DNA of 64,000 nucleotides from Annona cherimola (GCA_030490835.1 CM059977.1:22425335-22489334); one strand, 5' to 3'. Shown: positions 1-11,980, counted from the stretch's first letter. Notes: generated by a model from the letters alone, not told the origin. Numbers and translations: made by a program.

Positions 1-245
1 GTATGGTTTTGCCTGAGATCTGTGGTCGAGGTTTTGCGGCCATATGGTAGAAGATTTATCAAGGAGATCTAATTAGGAAACACGCCAACCAAACAATTCT
101 CCAAGCATGTACTCTAAAAAAAAAAACAATTATCCAAGTAGATCCACCCTACCCATCAGACCCTATGTCAAGAAAAGCCAGACTATTAGAAAATGGTAAG
201 GTCCAGTGGACGGATGGACCTTTTCAATACATTTTCAGGTTGACT

Positions 246-622
246 AGGGATGTTAGTCGTATGCTCTCTGGTGCATACACCCTTTATTTATTTATTTTAA
301 TTTTTTTTATAAAACTGTTAATCTAAGTGTATTTAATGTATGTATCAATTTTTACCATCTTTGGGGTATTTTAGATATTTAATTTTTATTTTTGAAAATT
401 AGTGACATTTTAGTAATTTTAAATTAACTAAAATACCACTAATTTTCAAAAATAAAAAAATAAATATCTAAAATACTTCAAAATAGTAAAAATTTATACA
501 CATATTAAATACACATAATTAACAATCTTGTAAAAATATTTTCAAAAAAAAATTAAAAAATGGGTATATGCACCCGAGAGCATCGAGCGTCGTATGCTCT
601 CGGGAGCATACGACCAGAATCC
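246..622. mobile_element. Foldback MITE (MULE-like family) in or beside MTHFR intron 2
   Basis: The two halves are inverted copies: GTCGTATGCTCTC near 256 is mirrored by GAGCATACGAC near 603-613, and the AT-rich interior folds back around 420. Flanking 9-mers AGGTTGACT (237-245) and AGGATCACT (623-631) match at 7 of 9, consistent with an old Mutator-type target duplication. Same interior type as the element at 58714-59124. Confidence 0.6.
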
Positions 623-654
623 CAGGATCACTCTGGGGCTAAAAAAAAAACTAA

Positions 655-835
655 GTTTACACTACATATATACGTGTACTTAATTTATATATTAAGTTAT
701 ATCACTTTGGAACATTAATTTTTTGTAGTATTAAAAAATTCAAAAAATCAATGTTCCAAAGTGATAAAACTTAATATATAAGTTTTTTTTTTAAAAAAAA
801 CTTAATATATAAGTTAAATATACATAGATTAACGC
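655..835. repeat. AT-rich palindromic repeat
   Basis: Arms containing ATCACTTTGGAACATT (about 700-716) and AATGTTCCAAAGTGAT (about 750-766) are inverted copies. A further copy of the outer segment AACTTAATATATAAGTT follows a T/A run at about 785-800. No target duplication identified. Confidence 0.5.
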
Positions 836-922
836 ATTTATAAAAAATTTGAAAAATAAATTTATATTTAAATTTCAATGCATCATAGTAATGCAGTCAT
901 AGATCTTCTCTTCGAGAACTAC

Positions 923-3063
923 CTGGATAACCGGCGACAACGATTCCGAAGTAATTACCATGTCTAGCTCTAATGTGCTTTACCTGCACCACAGCAACAT
1001 TTACTGGATCAGTCTATTAGATATGCAGTATATACATAAATGGCTTTTTAACCGGTTTGCATGTTGCAACTTGTTTCTTGTGGTTTTTTCGCTTTTTTTT
1101 TTAAAAAAAAAAATGTATTTGGAAAATGATATAATTTTTGTACGTAAAATTTTTGATATAAATTGTTTTAAAATTTGAATAAAATAATGTGATATGAATA
1201 ATTATGATGAGTAATAAAAATAAAATTAAAATAAATAAGTTAGTTGTATATGTAGTTGTGTAAAAATTATTGAAAAATAAAATAGTTGTATAGAATGAAA
1301 CGGGGAAATCATTAAAAATAAAACAGTTAAGAAGAATAAATAATTTTAGTTTAACATTTTTTTGTTATTACCAAACACACCATTAGATCCAATCATGCCT
1401 GCATTGTATTCCAAAAGATTTTTTTTAGTTTGGACACGAGAAATTAACTTAATTAAAATTTTTTGTAATCTACACGTTAAAAAATATGATTTTAAGAAGT
1501 CTCGTGCATTTGCTTTTGCAAAACAAAGAAAATATCTTTTCATATCATAAAAACATTTAGAAAGAAGAAATATGAAGCATGACTGAATCTAGATCTAAAA
1601 AATCAGAAAAACAAAGAACGGCTACAGGTTACGACCGGGCACGAAATACCAACTCTGGTATATAGATGGCCACATTTTTTTTTTATCTTTGTTTTTATCT
1701 TTTTTGAGTTTTTAGGGCAACGAAATCGAGTTGACTTAGCTTTAACATCAAACCAGGTTCTGTGTAAGCGCGCATCCAAACCACAATCAAACGCCCGTGG
1801 AGCCGAGGATTTACTTTTTCTCCACCACCAAAACCAACCTCCAGCTTTGCGAGTTCTAGAAAAGGAAAGCCTGTATCCAAGATCCAAGTCGGACGCCAAA
1901 CGAGCTCCGCTAGTCTGGTCACCGGCTGCGGAACAGGATTTCCGTTCCCAGCCAGTGCGTGGTTTGAATCCCTCCTAGGATTTTGAACCAAAATTTATGG
2001 TGGGGGCATGTGGTCCCCTTTTATACTTAGGGGCATGTGGTTCTCCTTTATACTTAGATGGGAGCTAGTGATCTCCCATCTTGATATGTGGAAATTTGTT
2101 GTCGTCTTCCATTACAAGCTTGTTAGAATTGTCTTAAGGTTTGAATGTAATATGAATTTAGATGTGATATAAAATATCTTCCAATCAAAAAAAAAATATA
2201 TCCAAGTCGAACACTCCAATATGAAACATTTTTTTAATGCATGGTGGCTTTATGAAATTTTCCGCGTTGATCACGACCTAGCCTCCCCAATCAAATCCCA
2301 TCATGGGCTGAAACCATTTGGGGTTGTTGTAACAGCCAAACGACGTGAACAAACATTTTCAGATTTGACAGCGTAGAAAATCCCATAGCCACGCCCGAAA
2401 TACAAAATTCCAAATTGCAAGCAACCAACAAAAAGGACAGGGGCAAAGTCAAAAAGGAGCCAAACTTGTCATCTCGGTGAGGCTTCCATAGAGTCACGAT
2501 CCTTCGAGAGGTTCTAAATGTCTAATACTAATACATTAACCCTAACCCGACCCAACCAAGCAGGTTTTCCAAACCAACATGTGTAAAAAAGGGAGTATGT
2601 CCGGGCCGACCCAACCTGTTCTGCCGTTGAAAGAAACTCGAATAAGAAGAAAGAGAGTAGAAGAGATTACCAGGTCTAAAGCACAGGCGAATTCGCCTTC
2701 CACTGGGCCCTGCCCCTTCACAGGGTCGCCCTTGAGGGCCAGGACGTTCTGGATTCCTCGCGCCCGAGCAGTGTCGAGGGCGTGATCGATCATCTCCACC
2801 GTCATGCCGGAGGAAGCCAGATGCAGTAGCGTGTCCACGCCGACGGTGTTCTGCATTCTGTCGGCGACGCTGAGGGTGAGATCGGCCTCCCGGCCGCCCG
2901 GTCGCCACGTGACGTCGCAGAAGCACGGGCCTTGCTTCGCCATCCTGCCGATCATGGAGAAGAGCTTCTCCAGATCCTCCTTGGGCCTTGGCGTCAGGAA
3001 TTCGAACGAGAAGATCGTCTTCCCCTCGTCGGATGCGGCATTGATCTTGTCTATCAGCTTCAT
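923..3063 (-). CDS. MTHFR: Methylenetetrahydrofolate reductase-like, first two exons (partial)
   Basis: MTHFR reduces 5,10-methylene-THF to 5-methyl-THF in the cytosol, feeding methionine synthesis. Exon 1 is 2671-3063 (131 codons from ATG at 3063) and exon 2 is 923-983; both end at GT donors and exon 2 follows a cag acceptor in frame. Exon 1 carries the TIM-barrel start: SFEF with the conserved Glu, CDVTW, RMQN, IQNVLALKGDP and FACALDL. Exon 2 encodes VKHIRARHGNYFGI and VAGYP, the expected continuation, and its phase fits the usual Glu codon next. Later exons must lie left of base 1. The protein is quite diverged: the usual FFPPK reads FLTPRP and WGAGG reads WRPGG. The intron (984-2670) holds a SINE and a Tourist remnant. 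Assignment is firm to family; whether the whole gene is intact cannot be seen. Confidence 0.85.
1110..1382. mobile_element. Degenerate Tourist-like MITE in MTHFR intron 1
   Basis: It contains the internal signature of the family seen in better copies at 6312 and 58314 (ATGTGATATGAATAAT, GATGAGTAAT, AAATAAGTTAGTTGTAT) and ends CCAAACACACCA followed by TTA. The left end is eroded. Confidence 0.5.
1895..2199 (+). mobile_element. tRNA-type SINE in MTHFR intron 1
   Basis: About 305 bp ending in an A-run (2186-2196) and flanked by 13-bp direct repeats ATCCAAGTCGGAC (1882-1894) and ATCCAAGTCGAAC (2200-2212), 12/13 identical. GGTTTGAATCCC near 1961 resembles a pol III B box. It contains two copies of a GGGGCATGTGG motif (about 2003 and 2030). 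The target duplication and tail support retroposition; the SINE family is not identified. Confidence 0.6.
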
Positions 3064-3143
3064 TTCTCTTCAGAGAGGGAGGGAAGGAGGGAGGAAGGCC
3101 TGCGGTCGTGGGAGCGAATGAAATGCGGGGAGGGTCTCTCCTG

Positions 3144-3151
3144 ATATATAG
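3144..3151 (-). promoter_or_regulatory. TATA box of the MTHFR-like gene
   Basis: On the minus strand TATATATC lies about 80 bp upstream of the ATG at 3063. A GGGCCCCAC-type TCP (site II) motif is near 3186-3194. Spacing fits a short 5' UTR. Confidence 0.45.
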
Positions 3152-3263
3152 GCCCAGGAACGTGGGAGAGAGTGGGTTGAGGAGGTGGGGCCCATCGAAA
3201 AGCATGATTGTTTGGCTCAAAATTCTGCATGTCACGTTGTATACAGGGTCTGCTTGTTAACAC

Positions 3264-4166
3264 GTAAAAGATAAAAAAAATAATAATAATAAAATAAAAT
3301 TACACAATTTTTTATAATTTGATATCTTAATTAACTAACTCTTTTTTACTGCACTGCAATAAATTTTCTTAAGTAAAGCAATTAGTTTAGTTGCATTTGG
3401 TGTCCTTTGGTTGCAGATCAGGATTCTGCAACAAATAAATTGGTTAGATTTGGTTTTAACAAATGCAATCGTTTTTTTAAAATTTAATGCATGTAATGTT
3501 CTATGTAGCCAAAGAATTGTATTTGACTGTCAATACTATAAGGATTGGCTATAAATATCTTTAAGCTGGTAATTTGCGTTAACTATTATTCGCCATTAAA
3601 ATCACATCTAGCTGCAAATACAGGGTTGCAAATAATTGTTTTATTATTTGTAAATTCTATTTTTTAACATGTTTTCATACAACAATCCTGCCCATTTTTA
3701 CTTTATCCTTTATAATTATAATCATTCTTCTTATTGTATTATATTATTTTCTTATTTAATTTTTTTTTTTTTTTACCATTTTTACTTTTATATCACCACC
3801 TCCAAAGTCCAAACAGAATGAGGAGCATTCCACGAGGAGAAGGGGGTAAAAAAGTAATTTTGTAATTCGCACGTGGGAGACGCGTTGAGTTCAAGCACTT
3901 CGGGGGTCCCACCATGCACGTGGGAGATCCACAACAGCGTACGCGTACTGTGCGTGGGAAACGTGCTTTAAGTAAAAGCCTGCCAGACTGTGGCTTGGTC
4001 GTATGAAAAGTTGGTGGGGGGAATTTTAAATGGAAAAGAAAACTTCCCACGCAAACAGTAGCTGCTTGAGTGCTGACCTCGTCTGCCATTCACAAGTAAA
4101 AGCCAGCCACACCAAACTCTACGACTTACGAATACATGATGCCGATAGAAATATCTGCAAATAGTT
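3264..4166. other. Intergenic, no gene seen
   Basis: AT-rich to about 3790, then a moderate-GC stretch (3790-4100) with short ORFs on both strands that show no family signature. Nothing else supportable. Confidence 0.5.
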
Positions 4167-4177
4167 TGAACAATATT

Positions 4178-6194
4178 TTTTTTTTTTTTTTTTTTTGATA
4201 AAAGAGGATTTACTCTATCCTTATTCCACAACACCTATATTGGGATTAAGGATAGACTGATCCAAATTTGATATATCCAAAAAATTGTCTGTACAAATTT
4301 TGTCATGAATGACCTGGGGGGGATTGCCCCACCAACACAATTGGAACACAGGGGAGTGTAAAACCACTTCGGCTAAGGAATGGGCGACCTCATTTCCTTG
4401 CCGAAGAACATGACGAACTGAGAAAGAATCGACTTCCCTGAGAATGGACTTGATATCTTCAATAACGCAGCCCGCATGAGAGGAGATAGAAACGTTGTTT
4501 GTAATAAAGTTGCATAAAGTAAGTGAGTCTGTTTTCACCTGAGCACAAAGGTAGTTACTCTGGACTGCCCATTTCAGACCAAGAAGAAAAGTCGTAGCTT
4601 CCATGAATAAAGGGTCCCTAGCTCCCGCCTGTTTCCAACCCTTGGCTGCCATAAAGTCGCCTTCGGAATTCCTTATGATCGCAGCACAAGCAAAAAAATT
4701 CAATTCCCCATGGGTTTGTGCATCAACATTTATCTTCACGAATCCCATCGGCGGTTTGGTCCATCTAGGCACCAACGGCCTATCCAAAATGCCCGTTTGC
4801 GCAAGTAAGGGGGCACCCCTTAACTGGTGGAGGAACTCCTTACACCATGCGATAGTGTCCACAAAGTTAGGCCGCAGACCTTCCTCCCTATGCTTGTTTC
4901 TCATGTACCATATCTTCCAACAACACAAGATGAAAAGAGTGAGGTCCTGGATCCTGTTCTCTTTCACAAGAGTCTCAACTATCAACCCCACAGTAGCCCC
5001 TTGCTCGGCAATCCTAGCGACCCTTCGACCAATCCCATTAGTCCTTTCGCACTGAAGAAATAGATGATCAACATCCTCAGGCACCCTTTTGCATAAGATA
5101 CAATAAGGATCCACGCCAATGCCCCGTTTAGTTAAGTTTTGCAAGGTCGGGATGGCATTAAGCATAAGTCTCCAACCAAAAATTAGTATCTTACTTGGGA
5201 GTTTAATTCGCCATAGTGCCTTGAAACAGCCCGAGAGGATGGGGACTACATTATCTGAGACTAGAAGCCTGTATGCCGATTTGACCGTGTAACGTCCATG
5301 AGGTTCATGCTTCCAAAAAATACAATCAGCCGATGACCCACTGGGAAGAGGGCTCCTAGCGACCAGCTGCCATGTAGTTTCCCCCCCTGCCGCTAACACC
5401 TTGTCTCTAATCCAAGAGTTTGAAGTACTATCAATAAAATGACTCACTCTTACATCCTCTGGAATCGAATATGGAAGGGGTCCCGCCTTCACAATCTCGG
5501 AGTCAAGCCATCTGTCCTCAAAAAATTTTACCCTCGACCCATCGCCAATTCTCCACAGGTAGCCACTTTGGATTATATCCCTCACCTTTAAAATGCTTCT
5601 CCAGGTATATGAGTCTGATTGCTTTACCTTACACGTCCAAATATCCGAATTTGGGTAGTATCTGGCCTTGAGAACTCTATGGCATGAGGATGTTGTGCCT
5701 GAAACCAGTCTCCACACTTGCTTCGCCAGAAGACCACAATTGAACTTATGAAAATCTCTGAAACCAATGCCCCCTGCCCTCTTCGGTTTACACATATCAC
5801 TCCATGCTACCCAGCTCATCTTTCTATTTCCATTCTTTTCTTCCCACCAAAATTTGCTAAGCATCCCATTGATGTCATGGCAGAAAGATTTTGGCAGAAG
5901 GAAAATACTCATAGCGTAGGAAGGAATAGCCTGCGCAACCGCCTTGATGAGAACCTCCTTCCCTCCCCATGATAAGAGCTTCCCTTTCCACCCCTGGATC
6001 CTTTTCCAGATGCGTTCTTTGAGGTCAGAGAAGATGCCCGCCTTAGATCTACCAATCAAAGCTGGGAGTCCCAAGTATTTGTGAAAACCATTACCACCCG
6101 ACTCCAACAAGCGTAACATCTCCCCCTTTGCATTGCCGTCCATATTTGAGCTGAAGAAAACCGCAGTCTTATCCACATTTACCTTCTGGCCTGA
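4178..6194 (-). mobile_element. 5'-truncated LINE (plant L1-type) with target duplication and poly(A)
   Basis: A minus-strand insertion with an A-tail (T-run at 4178-4196 on the plus strand) and an 11-bp perfect target duplication TGAACAATATT at 4167-4177 and 6195-6205. It begins inside the reverse-transcriptase domain, so the catalytic YADD and the endonuclease are missing. This is the usual outcome of incomplete target-primed reverse transcription. Clean duplications and an unbroken frame suggest a fairly recent insertion. Confidence 0.92.
4221..6194 (-). CDS. LINE ORF2 C-terminal part: RT end, zf-RVT and RNase H domains
   Basis: The frame is open from the truncation point (SGQKVNVDKTAVFFSSN) through 657 codons to a stop at 4221-4223; there is no native start. 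In order: the end of the RT domain with KYLGLPALIGR and WKGKLLSWGGKEVLIKAV; the zf-RVT zinc-binding region with LWRIKLPSKILIFGWRL and C-x2-C...H-x4-C (YCILCK, DHLFLQC); and a C-terminal RNase H domain with acidic residues in INVDAQ, MEAT and KTDS and a late RQGNEVAHSLA motif. This domain order is typical of plant non-LTR retrotransposons. Not a host gene. No transcription signal is visible at the truncated end. Confidence 0.9.
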   Translation of the reverse strand, partial: SGQKVNVDKTAVFFSSNMDGNAKGEMLRLLESGGNGFHKYLGLPALIGRSKAGIFSDLKERIWKRIQGWKGKLLSWGGKEVLIKAVAQAIPSYAMSIFLLPKSFCHDINGMLSKFWWEEKNGNRKMSWVAWSDMCKPKRAGGIGFRDFHKFNCGLLAKQVWRLVSGTTSSCHRVLKARYYPNSDIWTCKVKQSDSYTWRSILKVRDIIQSGYLWRIGDGSRVKFFEDRWLDSEIVKAGPLPYSIPEDVRVSHFIDSTSNSWIRDKVLAAGGETTWQLVARSPLPSGSSADCIFWKHEPHGRYTVKSAYRLLVSDNVVPILSGCFKALWRIKLPSKILIFGWRLMLNAIPTLQNLTKRGIGVDPYCILCKRVPEDVDHLFLQCERTNGIGRRVARIAEQGATVGLIVETLVKENRIQDLTLFILCCWKIWYMRNKHREEGLRPNFVDTIAWCKEFLHQLRGAPLLAQTGILDRPLVPRWTKPPMGFVKINVDAQTHGELNFFACAAIIRNSEGDFMAAKGWKQAGARDPLFMEATTFLLGLKWAVQSNYLCAQVKTDSLTLCNFITNNVSISSHAGCVIEDIKSILREVDSFSVRHVLRQGNEVAHSLAEVVLHSPVFQLCWWGNPPQVIHDKICTDNFLDISNLDQSILNPNIGVVE

Positions 6195-6311
6195 TGAACA
6201 ATATTACAACTATATAATATGTATATATATATTCATAAAATCATAAATATCCGGGAATGCTGGGCTGATGCCTTGATGGGCGACTGGGCATGAAGAGAGA
6301 TTAAAAATTTA

Positions 6312-6592
6312 GAGTGTGTTTGGCAATGAGAAAAAAATGTCAACTTAAATTTTTTTAATCTAAAATATTTCACTCTCTATAATTATTATATTTTTTAATC
6401 ATTTTTTCACATTTTCCCATACAACTGTTTTACTTTTCAATCATTTCTACACAATTACCCATACAATTAATCTATCTATTTTAACTTTATCATCTTTACT
6501 TCTTATCATTACCCCTATCATATCACATCATTTGACAACTTTTACTCTCTAAAATTTTTCATCAAAAGTTTTTTCCATTCCCAAACACACCC
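6312..6592. mobile_element. Tourist-like MITE (TTA target duplication)
   Basis: 281 bp with termini GAGTGTGTTTGGCAAT and CCCAAACACACCC, flanked by TTA on both sides (6309-6311, 6593-6595). Terminal sequence and 3-bp TTA duplication are those of PIF/Harbinger-derived Tourist MITEs. One of about a dozen copies in the window. Confidence 0.8.
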
Positions 6593-6607
6593 TTAGAATC
6601 GAGACAT

Positions 6608-7001
6608 GGGTGTGCTTGGTTTGATGGAAAAAAATGTGAAAAAAAGTTTGATGATTTTTGTTTGACATATATAAGATAATGACATGATAATAATAATGAT
6701 TATGAGTAAAAGTGAAAAGAAGTTAAAATACATTTAACAGTTCCTATAGAGATACGCTAAGAAGGAATTGTAAACTATGGTAATTGTATCGAAAAGTGTA
6801 TTAAAAAGTTATGTAAATTTTTTTTTATCCAAATTTATCTTTACTTTTTTACATTTTTCATATAATTGTCTAATATATTTTGATTTTATTCATTTCACTC
6901 TTGACTATTATTTTTATCATATCATATCCTTACCTTATATATTTAAAAATATGTTTCTTTTAAAACTACTTCCATTTTTTCTTCTTTTTCAAACATACCA
7001 A
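6608..7001. mobile_element. Degenerate Tourist-like MITE
   Basis: Starts GGGTGTGCTTGG and ends near CAAACATACCA, with the family interior (AATGACATGATAATAAT, TAATATATTTTGATTTTATTC). Longer than usual, so it may be two overlapping copies. Confidence 0.4.
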
Positions 7002-9170
7002 GGCATGTTTGATGACGATCTTAAGTGGAAAGTCACTGTCTTACTTTTTGGCTGTACTCCCTTTAAAAAAATAATTTAATAACTACATAAATACCATACT
7101 TTTTCAATTTTGATTGTGTATTTCAATCATTTTCACACAATTGTCATATTTATTCTCACAATTGTCATATTAAAAAAAGCTGCCTCCGCCTTACCGCCTA
7201 CCCCATGCGGTCACTTGTAAGCCACCGTGTAAATATATTTCTTTTTGTTTCTGAAGCTTTTTTTTCTAAATACATGCTTGGGTTGTGCCGATATATCTCA
7301 TCCCGTAGATTTCAGTATTTTTTTATATTTATTTACTATTTTTTACTTGTAAAAACAATACAAAGGGCGCAGTCAAAAATAGAAAATAATAAACAAATTT
7401 AGAAGTCGACAAATTTCACTTGTGAAATATCTGAATAGCCGAATAGGACCTAGACCTACACATGTACAAAAATAAAACACGTTTTTTTACAACGATTTAA
7501 TGACGATTTATACGCGACAATATGGAATCATTGGCGAAAGAGGATCCGATCTCACAAGGTCATCCCCGGTAAAAAATATATATATATAATTTTTAATATA
7601 TATGAAAGTTCTAAATATTTTTAAAATTTTATGTAGTATTTCTTGAATTTTTTGAAAATAACGAAAACGGCAAAAGAACCGGGCACATTTTCTTTTTCCA
7701 GTATAAGGACAAATGAAAGAAGAGGAGTAGCTATTTTAAGAAAGACAGAAATAGCAGCCCTGGAGAGTTATCGAGATTCAGCCATTCAGGACGAAAGAAC
7801 AGATCTGGTTTAAATTAACTAGGAGCTTGAGGGGGTGTTTCAAACCACAGGATTTTTGGATTGAATTTATATTTGTGATTAAAATATAAAGACGTGTATT
7901 GAAAATGAGTAAAAATTCTATTAGTAATTGAAAAAGTTGTCTCCTGTAATAAGATTCAATCCAAGAATTTTGTATGGCTTGGAACATACTTTCTGAATGT
8001 TCCAAGTAAGTGAAACGAAAGAGAAGGACCTGTGCAAAGAGGTGATTACTGCAGTGAATCATTAACAAAGGCAACCGCGGGCGGGAGTGATTGCACCGCT
8101 AAGCAAAGGAGACTGAAAAAGGGAAATAATCATCTTGCAATCCCACTGGCGTTAACACCGTTTGCTATTCAAATCGTAGAAGTCGAAACTGGTGCGATCG
8201 GTGCAAGGGGTGCTGCATTCAAGGCTCCTAGCCATACAATTTTTATAAAAAAAAAATAATGATAATAAAACTTTAATCTACTTAAATATTTATAAACATT
8301 GAAATATTTTAATATATAAATAAATAATTAAAGGGAAATATCAGAGTAATGCATCCACCTTAATTTATTCTAAAACTACTCGTTTTCTAAATTAAAAATA
8401 ATTTTATAATATGCAGATCAAGAAAAGTTTAATTTTAGAAAATTTAAACTACTATTTAAGACTGAATAAGTTTAAACATTCAAAATGAGTTTATATTTTA
8501 TAAATATTTCAAATGCACATGAATTCATGAAAATAAACACAGATGAATAGCAGTCCTGGTTTAGATTAAAAAAAAATTAGTGGCTTCGCCATAATTTACA
8601 TCGATGCACCACTAATGGTGTGCTATCATTAAACGTCAATCTGTAAAATATAAAGACTTTTAGTGAATGGAATGGATAGGAGTTTTTGGAGTGGAGGTCT
8701 ATTTGCGAAATTATAGTCATGTAACATAATTGCAATATCAGAAAATTGGGGTCATTTGCATATAGTCTTTTTTTTTAATCAATCGAATAATAAATCAACT
8801 GATAAAGAAAGTTCGGTTGTCAGATGATGTTCAAAAGTAATAGATTCGACATGGTGACTGCTGATGGCAACATAGCAATAGACGATAACGCGGTTGCCAC
8901 TTGCCCACGTCCAAAATTCCGCATTCCACCACCTTTCGGCTGAGGACGGTCCGGTTCTTGTTACAACGTGCGAATGCCAGACAATAGACGGCTGGGTTCA
9001 CAATAAAAGCTTCAACGCACGAACCTGTCCGTAAACGAGTTTGGTTTAACTTAGCTAATTTATAACTTATCCGGATGCTTCTATCCATGAAACCCTTCTT
9101 TTACATAATCTTCTGCGTTTTTAATATCTTGATGATGAACAGAGAATTTACTTTACCAATTTTATTTAAC
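7002..9170. other. AT-rich intergenic stretch, no gene seen
   Basis: Only short ORFs without recognisable motifs. An AT-dinucleotide run lies at about 7578-7592. Confidence 0.4.
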
Positions 9171-9179
9171 ATTATTTAT

Positions 9180-9510
9180 ATTATTATAAAAATCTTTTCA
9201 TTTGTTTGCCATCGTTGTACACGAGCCACATATGTAAATGTGTAAAATCAATATAGTAAAATTATTTAACACTAATATATAAATTAGATGTATAAGTAAT
9301 TGTATAGATATAATTGAATAGCATAGTACTTATATGAATAAGCGAATAAATAATTAAAAAATATAATAGTTGTGGAAAGTGAAAAGTTTTAGTTTGAAAA
9401 GTTTTTTTTGTATAAACAAGTATCCCTTAAATATCAAATTTTAAGTAGTATTTTTAACATCTAAACTATCTAAAATATCCCTACTATATAAATAAATAAT
9501 TATATAAAGT
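9180..9510. repeat. Dispersed AT-rich repeat (family R1) with Tourist remnant inside
   Basis: Shares ordered blocks (ATTATTTATATTATTAT, TAAAATCAATATAGTAAAAT, AAGTAGTATTTTTAACAT) with 14170-14480, 39225-39560 and 62440-62720. The middle (about 9280-9415) is a Tourist-like remnant inserted in it. Confidence 0.45.
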
Positions 9511-9529
9511 ATCATTGTATTCAAATAGG

Positions 9530-10312
9530 TCTCGGTTTCGGGTTCAGGCAAGCCCGAACCCTGTAAACCCGAACCTGAATTTGCATTTATATAAAATATA
9601 TAATTTATATTATAATAATAATATATTATAATAATAACATATTACTCATGGATGGATGATGGACAACAGGAGTACGGCATGACAGGCATGGACAGCTCAT
9701 CGCCGAGATAATCTAACGTCTTAAGTGATTTCAACAAAATACCTATTCTCAATTTACATTACGATACAGGTCCAACAATTTTTTTTAAAAAAATTACTCT
9801 TCACGCCTTTTCTATTGAAGCCTTTTGACCAACAAAATCCTGTAATACTAAATATTAAATTTTTTTGAGATCTTTTTTTCCAACGGGAACATTTATGATA
9901 ACTTTAAAATTATAGTTGTAAAATAAGCTTAAAACAATAGAGGAATAAAAAAATACAATTAATGATTAATAATACAATTTTATTGACAACGTTTACACAT
10001 AATCCATATTCTACTTGATACAAAGAGCATGCTCAAAACAAGTTTCTTTCTTTCTACTCTTAAGCGGTATTTGAATTTTTCTTAATTTTATACAATAAAT
10101 TTTTTTAAAAACTTTTTTATATAATAGATTTATGATAAAAAAATTATATATAAGATGAGTAACAAAGACATATTAATAGAATATGTCAACCCGAAACTCA
10201 ACCCGAGCCCGAATTTCAAAAATAGGGTTAGGGTTGAGGTTTAGAAATAGGGTTAGGGTTAGGGTTAGGGTTGAGGTGAACCCGAGTTTCATGAGCCCGA
10301 GTTGCACCCCTA
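9530..10312. mobile_element. Remnant hAT element (TAGGGGTGCAA family)
   Basis: The right end reads GAGCCCGAGTTGCACCCCTA, identical in type to intact copies at 31832 and 43990, with the same CCCGAAACTCAACCCGAGCC subterminal region. The left end near 9530 (GGTTTCGGGTTCAGG) is eroded and no clean 8-bp duplication can be assigned. Confidence 0.5.
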
Positions 10313-11980
10313 ATTCTAATACATATGTAAATGTATTTAAATATTTTTCACAATTTACATTTGAATATACCTATTTTTAAGCAAATATGACCGGTGTATG
10401 TATTTGATTTGAACGAAATTTGGTCTTTTAGCTAAATAAATGATGTTAAAAAATAATGAATGAATGTAATTTTGCACCAATAATCAATATTTGAAAAATG
10501 AATGATATTACATGAAATCGCTTTTACATAATTCGGTAACATGGAAGTGAGGTTGTAACATGTTAATTGGACAACAATTAAAGTTAAATAAAAGTACCAG
10601 AGTTGACTATTAGTAGCCTATCAACCTATTTCATGATTCATTTATCTTGCACAACTCATCCAACTTGTTAACAATCTATTTACCCTAAGCATCTTAAGCT
10701 TGAAATGCTCTAATTCTTTTGATTTTTATTAACTATATGTTGCTACTTAAGATTATGTGACATGTTTGTATGAAATTAGCATTTTTTAATCATTTAGGAG
10801 CCTAGTTTTGATCTATTTAATGCAGTATTAACAAATTAATTTGTTTAGACAGCCCATTAATAATACATTACCAACCTATTTAGACAACCCATTAACGATT
10901 CGTTAATCCATTAATTAAATAGTTATATATGAATTATAGTTCAAACAAAAGACATGGAAAGAGTTCAAACAATTAGTAGTGCAAATATTCAAATTGTGAA
11001 TAGAATTCTGAACGAGGTATGTTTTATTAACTTGTTCTTATATAGGTGAGTAAATATTCATATTTTATTTAAGTATTTATGTTTTACTTTGACTGATTAG
11101 TAATAGATTAAATCATATAGTAGTTAAAAATATAGTTTTGTCTTTATACTTAATAGGTTCATAAATTCTTAAAAACTTCTTACTTGATCCGTAGTTTTTA
11201 CCCAACCCGTTGATCCGATACCGACTCGATTTTTGTCCCGAAACCTAGTAGAAAAAAGTAATGATTAAACCGACATTGTCCCGACCCATATAAAAATAAG
11301 GGTTAAACAAGATTTTTAAAAGGTAGGATCAGAGTTGGGCACACCTTGACTAGTCCCGACCCGCTCCGATTCCCACTCCTAGTTCCATCTACTAATAAGA
11401 CAAAACCTCCTATAAAAAAAAGGATAAAATCACATCATTTAACTTTGTTCAAACGGAATATTTTAAGGATGTGGGTTCTCTTTAGTGTGTGCAAAAAAGA
11501 ATGAAAGATCAAATTTGTTGGTGTTATGTGCTAATATTGGTAAAGAGGAATATGAAAAGTATGAAGGAAGTATTTTCGAAAAGTGTGAGAGTAATATGAT
11601 ATAATAGAAGTAAAATAGGAAAATATCGTAATTGGATAAGAAAATAATTGGAATATATAAATAAAAATAGAAAAAAGCATTTGATAGTCGAAACATCGAA
11701 TCATTTTTCGAAAAGTATGAAAAGGATACCCTCTTAACCATCATAGTTACCAAATAGTGCTTTATTAAAAATTTAGAACTCGAAGACTTTTTAAAAAAAA
11801 ATCTATGATACCAATACGTCGCAGCTGTCGGTGTTGCACTACCCATGTGCTTAGATGGAAAATTACTTTTTATATTTTTCAATATAAATATGCAGGTTTC
11901 ATTCTTTTTTTATGAGAAATTCAAAAAAAAATAAAAATAAGGGATAAATACATGCATCAGGCCATCATTGTTTATGAGAA
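10313..11980. other. AT-rich repeat-derived region, no gene seen
   Basis: Contains CAACCTATTTAGACAACCCATTAACG-like segments resembling the hAT at 23325, and a GC-richer patch at 11175-11385 (CCCGACCCGCTCCGATTCCC...CTCCTAG) that looks like a decayed hAT end. Boundaries cannot be set. Confidence 0.35.

Noticed and set aside
1603..1991. 98-codon minus-strand ORFs
   Set aside because: They overlap the SINE and intron of the MTHFR-like gene and have no recognised domain.
10223..10274. Telomere-like GGGTTA repeats
   Set aside because: Only a few units, 6-bp rather than the plant 7-bp TTTAGGG, and part of the subterminal region of an hAT family that repeats it elsewhere (31880, 44550).
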